Shown here piece after piece: positions 57,303 to 64,000 of a stretch of DNA of 64,000 nt (positions are counted from its first letter, which is position 1; each line of letters begins with the position of its first letter). The position numbers were made by a program, and so were the translations under genes. Under the pieces are notes generated by a model. That model made no database searches, had not been told where the DNA came from, and worked only from the letters and a program-made list of their open reading frames with translations. The DNA is from Clostridium sp. CAG:343 (GTDB lineage Bacteria; Bacillota; Clostridia; TANB77; CAG-508). The stretch is taken from NCBI GenBank assembly GCA_000431335.1, contig FR888061.1, positions 40,798-104,797 on the forward strand, in the 5' to 3' direction.

Positions 57303-57860
57303 TTAATTGTATTTATTCATAGCTTTGTCAACACCATTTTCTAAAATTTCTATAACAGCATCTTTAGCTATAGTAGTAGCTTCATCTAGTATTTTTTTAT
57401 CACTTTCTGAAACATTTCCTATTACATATTTTATCATATCACTTTTATTTTCTGGTTTTCCTATTCCTACTCTTATTCTAGTAAACTCTTTATCTTTGAT
57501 GTTTTGGATAACTGATTTCATTCCATTATGTGAGCCCGGACCTCCTATTTTTCTTATCTTTATGGTTCCTGGTTTTACATCCATATCATCATATATAATT
57601 ATTATATTTTCTTTTTGTATTTTATAAAAATCGATTGCTTCTTTTATACTCTCTCCACTTAGATTCATAAATGTCTGTGGCTTTAAAAGCACTACTTTTT
57701 GATTTTCTATATTTCCTATTCCATATAATCCTTTGAATTTATTTTTATTAACTTCTATTTTATATTGTTTTGCTAATTTATTAATTGTATCAAAGCCCAT
57801 ATTATGCCTTGTATTGCTATAATCTTCCTCTGGATTTCCTAATCCTGCAATTAAAAACAA
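57303..57860 (-). CDS. pth: Peptidyl-tRNA hydrolase
   Basis: Frees tRNA from dropped-off peptidyl-tRNA. About 185 aa. FLIAGLGNPEEDYSNTRHNMG contains the catalytic His; PQTFMNLSGESI, IIYDDMDVKPG and GGPGSHNGMKS complete the active site. I prefer the TTG start at 57858-57860, giving the typical M-x-L-I-x-G-L-G-N-P opening, 6 bases after AAGGTG; the GTG at 57869 overlaps that site. Confidence 0.95.
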   Translation of the reverse strand: MFLIAGLGNPEEDYSNTRHNMGFDTINKLAKQYKIEVNKNKFKGLYGIGNIENQKVVLLKPQTFMNLSGESIKEAIDFYKIQKENIIIIYDDMDVKPGTIKIRKIGGPGSHNGMKSVIQNIKDKEFTRIRVGIGKPENKSDMIKYVIGNVSESDKKILDEATTIAKDAVIEILENGVDKAMNKYN

Positions 57861-57966
57861 TTTTATCACCTTACTTATTAATTAAACTATTATTTATTTT
57901 ATCTTGTTTCTTGCTTTTTTTCAAGCTTTTTAAAAAAATACAACAAAAAAGGTTATAGGCAATAAC

Positions 57967-57993
57967 AAAAAAAGCACTAGTAAAAGTGCTTTT
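57967..57993 (-). terminator. Terminator after spoVG
   Basis: Minus-strand AAAAGCAC and GTGCTTTT pair around an 8-base loop, followed by seven T. It separates spoVG from pth. Confidence 0.75.
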
Positions 57994-57999
57994 TATTTA

Positions 58000-58272
58000 T
58001 TATTCTGCTGATTCTTCTGTTTCTGGAGCTTCATAAGCTTCTAAAATAGCTTTTTGAATTTTCTCTCTAGTTTCAGCATTGATTGGATGAGCTATATCCT
58101 TGAATTCTCCGTTTGGAGTTTTTCTGCTAGGCATAGCTATAAATAATCCATTTTGGCTTTCGATAACTTTAATATCGTGAACTGCGAATTCGTTATCGAA
58201 TGTTACAGAAGCAACAGCTTTCATTCTGTTCTCTGAATTTACTTTTCTTAAACGTACATCTGTTATTTGCAT
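58000..58272 (-). CDS. spoVG: SpoVG, RNA-binding regulator
   Basis: Small regulator of septation and gene expression in Firmicutes. 90 aa with [20 protein letters not shown] (part), [15 protein letters not shown] and [22 protein letters not shown] (part), all strongly conserved. The ATG at 58270-58272 follows AAGGAAGGCGGTG; an upstream in-frame ATG has no ribosome site. It is monocistronic and terminator-bounded. The 58273-58534 gap contains only AT-rich sequence and the divergent start of murC. Confidence 0.95.
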   Translation of the reverse strand: MQITDVRLRKVNSENRMKAVASVTFDNEFAVHDIKVIESQNGLFIAMPSRKTPNGEFKDIAHPINAETREKIQKAILEAYEAPETEESAE

Positions 58273-58534
58273 TTTGCGTGCACCGCCTTCCTTAAGTTTT
58301 AAATATATTTTGTACATATTCGTTTAATCTTATGTACAATTATATTATTCTTCATAAAAAAAGTTTTTCCTTCTTTTTTTTACAAAATTTTAAATTTTAT
58401 TTTTACTTTTTATAAAACATTTCACCTTTTATATTTTTTTAGCATATATTACACTATATTTTTTAATAAACTATTGAAATTTTCTAGATATAATTATATA
58501 ATTGAAACGTTATATAAGAGGAGTGTGTAGTTAA

Positions 58535-59917
58535 ATGCCAAATATAGATAATATAAAAAAATATAAAAATATTCATATGATCGGAATTGGTGGAGTTAGC
58601 ATGAGTGGAATAGCCGCAATTTTAAAGAATTTTGGTTTTCATGTTACTGGTTCTGACTGGGTTGAATCTGAAACAACAAATAAATTAAATAATCTAGGAA
58701 TTCATGTTACAATTGGTCATTCTTTAGATGATGTTGCTAAATCTGATGCTGTAGTTTATTCTGCTGCTATAAAACAAGATGATCCTGAAATGTTAGAAGC
58801 CAAACGATTACATATCCCAACTATTGAAAGAGCTGATTTTTTAGGTGAATTAACTCGTTGTTATCAAGATACTATTTGTATTTCTGGAACTCATGGAAAA
58901 ACAACTACTACATCTATGATTTCTCTTTGTTTTCTAGAAGGTTTACAAGATCCTAGTATTCAAGTTGGTGCTTTTTTAAAACAAATTAATGGAAATTATA
59001 AAGTAGGAAGTAGTGAGCACTTTATTATTGAAGCTTGTGAATATGTAGAAAGTTTTTTAAAATTTAGTCCAAAAGCTGAAATTATATTAAATATTGATAA
59101 TGACCATTTAGATTACTTTAAAACTTTCGATAACATAAAAAATGCTTTTATTAAGTATACAAAATTATTGCCAGATAATGGATTATTAATTATAAATGGT
59201 GATGATTCTAATTGCTTAGAATTACCAAATTATACAAAAGCAAAAGCAATTACTTATGGAATAAAAAATGAAAATGTCAACTTTTCAGCAAAAAATATAT
59301 CTTTTAATGAAGATGGTTTTGCTAAATTTGATTTATATCATAATAATAAATTTTTAGATACTATAGAATTATCTGTTCCTGGAACTCATAATGTTTTAAA
59401 TGCTTTGGCTTGTATATCTTTATCAATAGAATATGGTATTAGTATTTCTGATATAAAAGTTGCTTTATCGAAATTTACAGGAGCTCATAGAAGATTTGAA
59501 TATAAAGGAAAAATTGATAAAAAAGCAAGTGTATATGATGATTATGGTCATCATCCAACAGAAATAAAAGCAACTGCTAACTCTTTAAAGAATAAAAAAT
59601 ATCATGAATCTTGGGTAATCTTTCAACCTCATACTTATAGTAGAACAAAAAATTTATTAGATGATTTTGCAAATGCCTTAATTTCATTCGATCATATAAT
59701 TGTTTTAGATATTTATGCTGCTAGAGAAAAAAATATTTATGGAATTAGTTCTAAAGATTTAGTTAATAAAATAAATTCTTTAGGTAAGGAAGCAAAATAT
59801 ATTCCAGATTTTGATGAATGTGTTTCATACATAAAAAATAATATTGAACAAAATGATATAGTCATGACTCTTGGTGCTGGTACAGTAACTAAAATAGGTC
59901 CTATGCTAATTAGCTAA
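58535..59917 (+). CDS. murC: UDP-N-acetylmuramate--L-alanine ligase
   Basis: Adds L-Ala to UDP-MurNAc in peptidoglycan synthesis. 460 aa. GIGGVSMSGIAAILKNFG (nucleotide-binding opening), the P-loop GTHGKTTTTSM, EACEYVESFL, NIDNDHLDYF, and YDDYGHHPTEIKAT. It has a GGAG ribosome site and stands alone with a strong terminator after it. It contains a CGA arginine codon (AAACGATTA, about 58802), showing that CGA is decoded while CGG is avoided. Confidence 0.97.
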   Translation: MPNIDNIKKYKNIHMIGIGGVSMSGIAAILKNFGFHVTGSDWVESETTNKLNNLGIHVTIGHSLDDVAKSDAVVYSAAIKQDDPEMLEAKRLHIPTIERADFLGELTRCYQDTICISGTHGKTTTTSMISLCFLEGLQDPSIQVGAFLKQINGNYKVGSSEHFIIEACEYVESFLKFSPKAEIILNIDNDHLDYFKTFDNIKNAFIKYTKLLPDNGLLIINGDDSNCLELPNYTKAKAITYGIKNENVNFSAKNISFNEDGFAKFDLYHNNKFLDTIELSVPGTHNVLNALACISLSIEYGISISDIKVALSKFTGAHRRFEYKGKIDKKASVYDDYGHHPTEIKATANSLKNKKYHESWVIFQPHTYSRTKNLLDDFANALISFDHIIVLDIYAAREKNIYGISSKDLVNKINSLGKEAKYIPDFDECVSYIKNNIEQNDIVMTLGAGTVTKIGPMLIS

Positions 59918-59950
59918 AAATACACATATATACACATTATATGTGTATTT
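59918..59950 (+). terminator. Terminator after murC
   Basis: AAATACACATATA pairs perfectly with TATATGTGTATTT and is followed by TTT. It also faces the end of the coiled-coil gene on the other strand (stop at 59952) and may serve both. Confidence 0.75.
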
Positions 59951-59951
59951 T

Positions 59952-60884
59952 TTATGCTAATTTTTTGCCTTTTTCTTCTAAATATTGAGTGGTCAATTGC
60001 AACTTTGCTATTTGTGCTTCATAAATTCTATGTTCTTTATCATTTTTTTCTAATCTTTGCTTTGTTTCTTCAGAATTTCTATGATTTTTTGTACTTATAC
60101 TTTCTGATAGTTGATTTATGACTGTTGCTATTTCTCTCGTATTCTTTTCAAATAATTGATATACTTCCTTCTTGAAATCTTTTAGTTCTTTTCCTAGATT
60201 ATCTACTTTATTTGATAATTCATCTATTTTATCTACTTTAGCTGATAACTCATCTATTTTATCTACTTTAGCTGATAACTCATCTATTTTATCTACTTTA
60301 GCTGATAACTCATCTATTTTATCTACTTTAGCTGATAACTCATCTATTTTATCTACTTTAGCTGATAACTCATCTATTTTATCTACTTTAGCTGATAACT
60401 CATCTATTTTATCTACTTTAGCTGATAACTCATCTATTTTATCTACTTTAGCTGATAACTCATCTATTTTATCTACTTTAGCTGATAACTCATCTATTTT
60501 ATCTACTTTAGCTGATAACTCATCTATTTTATCTACTTTAGCTGATAACTCATCTATTTTATCTACTTTAGCTGATAACTCATCTATTTTATCTACTTTA
60601 GCTGATAACCCATCTATTTTATCTACTTTGGCTGATAACTCATCTATTTTATTTACTTTTACCTCTAATTCATCTATCTTATCTATTTTCTTTTCTAATC
60701 TATCTACTTTTTCTACTAACTCATCTATTTTGTCTACTTTAGCTGATAACTCATCTATTTTATTTACTTTTATTTCTAATTCATCTATCTTGTCTATTTT
60801 CTTTTCTAATCTATCTACTTTATTAGATAATTCACCTATTTTTTCGACTTCTTTTAATATCTTTTTCAATAACTCTTGTTCCAT
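59952..60884 (-). CDS. Coiled-coil protein built from 10-residue tandem repeats
   Basis: 310 aa from MEQELLKKILKEVEKIGEL. The middle (about 30-230) is made of tandem decads DKIDELSAKV, with variants such as RLEKKIDKI and DELEVKVNKI near the N-terminus. Hydrophobic residues recur at spacings 3-3-4 (I, L, V). The C-terminal 75 residues are a normal charged helix (KEVYQLFEKNTREIATVINQL, part). There is no signal peptide. GGGAGGTG precedes the chosen ATG; a much longer upstream start has no ribosome site. The function is unknown; an elongated scaffold or phage-tail-fibre-like rod are guesses. Confidence 0.75.
   Translation of the reverse strand: MEQELLKKILKEVEKIGELSNKVDRLEKKIDKIDELEIKVNKIDELSAKVDKIDELVEKVDRLEKKIDKIDELEVKVNKIDELSAKVDKIDGLSAKVDKIDELSAKVDKIDELSAKVDKIDELSAKVDKIDELSAKVDKIDELSAKVDKIDELSAKVDKIDELSAKVDKIDELSAKVDKIDELSAKVDKIDELSAKVDKIDELSAKVDKIDELSAKVDKIDELSNKVDNLGKELKDFKKEVYQLFEKNTREIATVINQLSESISTKNHRNSEETKQRLEKNDKEHRIYEAQIAKLQLTTQYLEEKGKKLA
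60211..60660. repeat. 30-bp tandem repeat, 12 identical copies plus diverged flanks
   Basis: The unit GCTGATAACTCATCTATTTT + ATCTACTTTA occurs 12 times without a single change (60241-60600), with variant copies on both sides. The period is a multiple of three, so gain or loss of copies keeps the coiled-coil gene in frame. Perfect identity points to recent expansion. Confidence 0.95.
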
Positions 60885-61092
60885 TTTATCACCTCCCAAA
60901 ATACTAAAATTTGAATATTTTATTTCTGTATACTTAACAAAAGCTATGCTCATTATACTATCATTAAAAAAAATATGCAATATTTTTTGCATATTTTTAC
61001 ATTTTTTTACTTATAGTGATATTTTGTCTCATTTATCAATTGTTTGTTTTAATTTTAGACACTCATATAATAAATTATTTATGAACTTTTAA

Positions 61093-62328
61093 TTATTGTT
61101 GTACAGATTTTGATTGTTTTAACATAATATCTCCAAATACAGCATATCCTTCTTGTGGATTATTCACCAAAACATGAGTTACAGCTCCGACAAATTTCCC
61201 ATTTTGAATAATTGGTGAACCTGACATTCCTTGAATTATCCCTCCTGTCTTTTCAATTAATTTTTGATCAGTTACTTTAATTTGCATGCTTTTGTTATCA
61301 TAATTGTTTTCTGTATAGATCTTCTGTATTTCTATTTCATATTCTTGTGGTTTTTGATTATCTAAACTGCACAAAATTGTTGCTTTTCCTAGTTGTATCT
61401 CATTCCTTAAAGCCACTTCCATTTCCTTTGAAGTATCAACATTTAAACTAGATAAGTTATCTACTCTTCCATAAATTCCAAATTTGCTGTTTTTGCTAAT
61501 TGTTCCTATGTTTTGTTGATTTTCTATTGTTCCTTGTATCTTTCCTGGTTCTCCACTTTCTCCTTTTGTAATATTTAGTACTCTGGTAGTTATAAATTCT
61601 CCTGATGCAATATTTATTAATTCATTTGTATCAATGTCTGTAATTCCATGACCAAGTGCTCCAAATGTTTTTGTTGATGGTTCATAAAAAGTAACTGTTC
61701 CCACTCCTGCTGCACTGTCCCTTACCCATAATCCTAATTTATATTCATTGCTACTTGTTTGTACAGGTGTTATACTACACTCTTTTGTTTCTTCTTCATG
61801 AATAAATTTTACTTGTATACTATTTCCTTTTGATAAATTTACAGTTTCTATTAATTGATTAGTTGATCCTATCTCTGTTTCGTTTATTTTTATTATTGTA
61901 TCTCCTTCTTCTATTCCTGTATTTTCATATGGTTTATGTCTCTTTTTATCCTGTCCCTCTATTTCAGACATTCCTACTACTAATACTCCATTTGTATGCA
62001 ATTTTAATCCTGCTATCTTTCCCACTGGTATTACTGTAGTTTTGGGTAATACACTTACATCTACGTTTTTTAATAATATATTATTGAATAAACTAACCTC
62101 TAAAGATTTCTTTCCAGTTTCATTACTTAATGAATTTTCATTATTAGATGATACTTCAATTGTTTGATTATTTTTATCTTTTATTGTTATGCCTAATAAT
62201 GTTTTCATTGAAATATTTTCTCCCTCAAATATCACTAATTCATTTGGTATTGATTCTATTAATAATGTATATACATATATAATAATTAAAAAAAATACTA
62301 ATAATAGCATTTTTAAGACTCTTTTCAT
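61093..62328 (-). CDS. spoIVB: SpoIVB serine peptidase
   Basis: Forespore-secreted protease that triggers SpoIVFB and sigma-K activation in the mother cell. 411 aa: one N-terminal transmembrane/signal segment (about 5-24), a PDZ domain (IPVGKIAGLKLHTNGVLVVG, part; GIEEGDTIIKIN) and the SpoIVB peptidase domain with the catalytic His in GALGHGITDID and Ser in IQGMSGSPIIQNG. Intact, with AAGGAG before the ATG. With spoIIP and spoVG it shows that this organism has the sporulation programme. Confidence 0.96.
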   Translation of the reverse strand: MKRVLKMLLLVFFLIIIYVYTLLIESIPNELVIFEGENISMKTLLGITIKDKNNQTIEVSSNNENSLSNETGKKSLEVSLFNNILLKNVDVSVLPKTTVIPVGKIAGLKLHTNGVLVVGMSEIEGQDKKRHKPYENTGIEEGDTIIKINETEIGSTNQLIETVNLSKGNSIQVKFIHEEETKECSITPVQTSSNEYKLGLWVRDSAAGVGTVTFYEPSTKTFGALGHGITDIDTNELINIASGEFITTRVLNITKGESGEPGKIQGTIENQQNIGTISKNSKFGIYGRVDNLSSLNVDTSKEMEVALRNEIQLGKATILCSLDNQKPQEYEIEIQKIYTENNYDNKSMQIKVTDQKLIEKTGGIIQGMSGSPIIQNGKFVGAVTHVLVNNPQEGYAVFGDIMLKQSKSVQQ

Positions 62329-62389
62329 AAAATTCTCCTTAATTTTTGCTATTATTAGTATTAACTTTTTTTATTTTTATATACATTAT

Positions 62390-63847
62390 CTAAATATTCA
62401 TATACACATAAGCTATATCTTCTTCATAATAAAAATCTATATTCTTTTTAAAATTGATTACTTTTTCAGGTATATATTGAATAACCATCTTCATTCCACA
62501 ATAAAATTCTAATAATTTTCCTATTGACATCCCTGACATTATATAACTTCTTTCTTTGCTAAATTTTTCATTATCTTTTGATAATCCTTCAAATGTTACA
62601 TCAACTTTTATTTTTAATTTATCTACTTTGCAATTATTAATCTTCTCATATTGTTCAATATTCTCCTTAATCATATAGCATATACTTCTATCCATATCAT
62701 TTTTTGCTCTTTCTTCTTTCATTACATTATTCATGCCATAATATAAAGCAACTGCATATATAAGTATTAATCCGATATATACAAATTTATATATATTTTT
62801 TTCTATTAAATCTGTATTCAAATATACCAGTATCATCATAAATCCATAAGTAGCACCAACAGCCCAAAACAATCTACCTGATAACGAAGAATTTATATCT
62901 TCAATAGTAAAAAACCATATAACTGGTAAACATGAAAAAAAAGAAACTATTAGTATTACAACTATTGAATAATATGTATCGTAAATTTTCTTTTCTTTAT
63001 ATTTAAATAATAGCAAGAATAGTAGTATTATATTAATTACTATCATTATACAATAAAAATACTTAGGCAGAACACTTTTCGAATAAATAAATACATTTAC
63101 TAAAGTAAGCATGCTATCAATAAACTTCAAAGGAATCATTTTAATATTTATCATTCCTCTTTCTGTATAAACAAACAAGCTTCCATATATCTCCATATAT
63201 AGATAATTTACAATAATTGGAATTATGCTTAAAGCTAAAATCTTAATTGCTTTTAATATAACTTGATTATCAATTGTTTTATATTTCTGTAATAACAAAA
63301 ATATAGTCATTATAAAAAAAACGTTTATGGTTGCTTGATACATAAATACTGCAATTAAAAGGTATACCAAACTTTTCATATTCTTTTTATCTATTACTGC
63401 TTTTTTAGCTGCTATCATATAACAAAATATACTTAATGCAATAATTGGCATTTCTATAAATCTCATATTATCTACATACGAAAAATTAAATATTGTAATG
63501 AATGCTAATATAGACATTAAATAGTCATTTAATTTCTTATCAGATATTTTTAACAACAACTTTTTAAAATAAATTATATTTCCAACAACAATAATAATAC
63601 ATAGAATAATGGAAAAATGGTATAAATCTTCCTCAAGTATATTAAACAATTGAGCTATTAATATATAAAAACCTGAAAATATTCTTCCATCCGCAAAAAA
63701 TAATTGTTTTGCGTATTTTACATATCCTAATTGATACATTTTATATGTATCATATGAATTAAATCCTTTTATAAAATTCCAACTAATAATTATTATTATA
63801 ATAAATAGTACCGCTGATATTAAATAATCTTTGTTTATTTTTTTCAT
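62390..63847 (-). CDS. Polytopic membrane protein, GtrII-like glucosyltransferase
   Basis: 485 aa with about 11-12 transmembrane helices and a C-terminal soluble domain of about 90 residues. An N-terminal periplasmic loop, NSYDTYKMYQLGYVKYAKQ, is followed by FFADGRIFSGFY, which resembles the glucosyltransferase GtrII family (GT-C-like), in which an Asp-Gly-Arg follows the first helix. I am moderately sure of the family only. The ribosome site is weak (GAAGGG far from ATG). It is followed by spoIVB but separated by 61 bases and probably not functionally linked. Confidence 0.6.
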   Translation of the reverse strand: MKKINKDYLISAVLFIIIIIISWNFIKGFNSYDTYKMYQLGYVKYAKQLFFADGRIFSGFYILIAQLFNILEEDLYHFSIILCIIIVVGNIIYFKKLLLKISDKKLNDYLMSILAFITIFNFSYVDNMRFIEMPIIALSIFCYMIAAKKAVIDKKNMKSLVYLLIAVFMYQATINVFFIMTIFLLLQKYKTIDNQVILKAIKILALSIIPIIVNYLYMEIYGSLFVYTERGMINIKMIPLKFIDSMLTLVNVFIYSKSVLPKYFYCIMIVINIILLFLLLFKYKEKKIYDTYYSIVVILIVSFFSCLPVIWFFTIEDINSSLSGRLFWAVGATYGFMMILVYLNTDLIEKNIYKFVYIGLILIYAVALYYGMNNVMKEERAKNDMDRSICYMIKENIEQYEKINNCKVDKLKIKVDVTFEGLSKDNEKFSKERSYIMSGMSIGKLLEFYCGMKMVIQYIPEKVINFKKNIDFYYEEDIAYVYMNI

Positions 63848-63885
63848 TTTTTGTTTTAGCCCTTCATTTTTATTTAATAACCTTT

Positions 63886-63999
63886 TTATTTCAAATCTTC
63901 TTGAACATCTTCTAAAAAGTTTGTTACTCTATACATTCCATAACGTTCTCTTCCTAATGCTATATAATAAATTTGTGCTAATCTATATTTATTTCCGCT
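63886..63999 (-). CDS. C-terminal end of an unidentified gene (runs off window)
   Basis: An open frame enters from the right edge and ends with SGNKYRLAQIYYIALGRERY and then GMYRVTNFLEDVQEDLK and TAA. It lies 38 bases before the GtrII-like gene on the same strand. Too little is visible for a family call. Confidence 0.5.
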   Translation of the reverse strand, partial: SGNKYRLAQIYYIALGRERYGMYRVTNFLEDVQEDLK

Positions 64000-64000
64000 T

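Noticed and set aside
60241..60600. Regularly spaced direct repeats that could be taken for a CRISPR array.
   Set aside because: The 30-bp units are contiguous with no spacers, lie inside a coding frame, and no cas genes are present.
60172..61092. A 306-aa open frame on the plus strand rich in SSILSTLADN repeats.
   Set aside because: It is the antisense of the 30-bp tandem repeat; it has no ribosome site and exists only because the repeat is free of stops in several frames.

Overview
The window is very AT-rich DNA from a spore-forming, low-GC Firmicute, most likely an uncultured gut-type member of the Clostridia. The evidence is the Gram-positive gene order rimP-nusA-ylxR-ylxQ-infB-rbfA-nrnA-truB, the sporulation genes spoIIP, spoVG and spoIVB, a Firmicute-type LexA, strong AGGAGG ribosome binding sites, and frequent GTG and TTG starts. 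Taxonomy below class level is a guess. There is no phage, CRISPR array or complete insertion sequence.

Layout. 1-5.1 kb: start of metG, a P-type cation ATPase under a yybP-ykoY (manganese) riboswitch that lies directly behind a tRNA-Glu gene, a 460-bp near-palindromic repeat, and a membrane-anchored protein of unknown function. 5.1-10.4 kb: lexA, a heterodimeric ABC exporter (second gene frameshifted) and a truncated ferritin-like gene beside a fragment of the same repeat. 10.5-16 kb: acyl-ACP thioesterase, pgi, spoIIP (frameshifted), a small membrane protein and glmM. 16-31 kb: a surface-glycan locus read leftward, with cpsB/cpsD/wzz regulators, ugd, a flippase, a polymerase, an AAC(3)-like acyltransferase, two GT2 glycosyltransferases, a full pglF-pglE-pglC-pglD set for a UDP-diNAcBac-type primer sugar, a VanZ-like protein (frameshifted) and an LCP ligase. 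31-38 kb: argS, galE, cysS and a class A PBP. 38-46.5 kb: the nusA-infB operon. 46.6-49.5 kb: two membrane glycosyltransferases. 49.6-64 kb: asd, an HD hydrolase, a CDF transporter, a decayed response regulator, rimO, a truncated RNase G, pth, spoVG, murC, a 30-bp-repeat coiled-coil protein, spoIVB and a GtrII-like membrane protein.

How the genes work together. glmM feeds UDP-GlcNAc. PglF, PglE and PglD convert it to a diacetamido sugar that PglC would load on undecaprenyl phosphate. The glycosyltransferases, Wzx-like and Wzy-like proteins extend and export it, Wzz/CpsD/CpsB control chain length, and the LCP protein attaches the product to the wall built by MurC and the PBP.

Main observation. 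Three genes (an ABC exporter subunit, spoIIP and a vanZ-like gene) each carry one extra base. In all three the extra base is a C directly before a glycine codon, creating an in-frame CGG, and reading resumes one base later on GGN. I checked every CGG trinucleotide by eye in the intact genes (roughly 57 sites) and found none in frame. CGG therefore looks like an unassigned codon where the ribosome skips one base, i.e. a recoding signal, although base-calling errors must still be excluded.
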